Below, piece after piece: positions 63,993 to 64,000 of a stretch of 64,000 nucleotides of DNA. Source of the stretch: a gamma proteobacterium NOR5-3 (GTDB lineage: Bacteria; Pseudomonadota; Gammaproteobacteria; Pseudomonadales; Halieaceae); assembly GCA_000158155.1 (NCBI GenBank), contig DS999405.1:957623-1021622 (forward strand). Direction: 5' to 3'. Under the pieces are notes generated by a model. The model was given only the letters and a program-made list of their open reading frames with translations, was not told the origin of the DNA and did no database searches. Both the position numbers and the translations under genes were made by a program. Every line of letters begins with the position of its first letter. Positions within the stretch are counted from its first letter, which is position 1.

Positions 63993-64000
63993 ACACGGAG

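Noticed and set aside
1-64000. CRISPR arrays, prophage or secretion-system loci
   Set aside because: No regularly spaced repeats, phage structural genes or secretion ATPases were seen on either strand.

Overview
The window reads as chromosome of a marine gammaproteobacterium, most likely a relative of the Halieaceae (OM60/NOR5 group). The grounds are family-level resemblance: a ribosome modulation factor, a 180-kDa-class NAD-glutamate dehydrogenase, a FabY-type ketosynthase, a RibB with a degenerate GTP-cyclohydrolase-like tail, and many exported hydrolases, beside a TonB-receptor remnant. The taxonomic call is inference, since no 16S or marker comparison was possible. Coding density is high and most starts have a visible ribosome binding site. 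Several genes begin with GTG or TTG.

Layout. 1-5.7 kb: start of an exported M20 peptidase (cut by the window edge), rmf, and the giant NAD-glutamate dehydrogenase. 5.9-12.9 kb: a tightly overlapping six-gene MoxR/Bat operon (AAA+ ATPase, DUF58, DUF4381, two von Willebrand A proteins of which the second carries a TPR and a Gln-rich tail, and BatD). 12.9-23.4 kb: mostly core genes (pepN, DUF2797, yeaC-like, rhomboid protease, nadK, lipA) with envelope proteins (two lipoproteins, a glycine-zipper protein, a MipA-type outer membrane protein). 23.4-34.4 kb: a catabolic and hydrolase-rich stretch with a sulfatase, a frameshifted acyl-CoA dehydrogenase, an SDR / ketopantoate-reductase-like / creatininase-like operon, a cupin, a PIN-like nuclease, two M20 peptidases, an HCCA-isomerase-like protein and a SprT-like protein. 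34.5-39.4 kb: an exported M16 protease pair, an exported ADP-ribosylglycohydrolase and a GGDEF domain without a sensor. 39.5-48.0 kb: a PafA-like phosphatase, an aminotransferase, and a minus-strand run (aldolase, D-aminoacylase-like, class A beta-lactamase-like, YkvI-like transporter, TonB-receptor remnant). 48.0-52.0 kb: accessory DNA with an intact IS1182-family element (exact 16-bp inverted repeats and a 4-bp target duplication), a 14-C tract, two paralogous membrane-anchored proteins of unknown function and a small acidic protein. 52.3-52.6 kb: a tRNA-Val/tRNA-Asp operon with a consensus sigma-70 promoter. 52.7-64 kb: queD, a 416-bp AT-rich gap with facing DnaA boxes, a LysE exporter, an esterase, a crotonase, a nitroreductase, an FkbM methyltransferase, fabY, a DJ-1/AraC regulator, a thiolase and ribB.

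How the genes fit together. The Bat operon is the clearest multi-gene machine: an ATPase with VWA adaptors and membrane partners. The minus-strand run at 43-48 kb joins an importer, a penicillin-recognising-fold hydrolase and an N-acyl-D-amino-acid amidohydrolase. This suggests uptake and breakdown of a D-amino-acid-containing compound, although the receptor is now broken. The M16 pair plus ADP-ribosylglycohydrolase (34.5-38.9 kb) looks like an exported protein-processing unit with no described partner. I found no CRISPR array, prophage, integrase or recognisable defence system, and nothing I can claim as a proven new system. The best leads are the M16/ADP-ribosylglycohydrolase/GGDEF junction, the beta-lactamase-like/D-aminoacylase operon and the paired 'SIDAWWD' membrane proteins.
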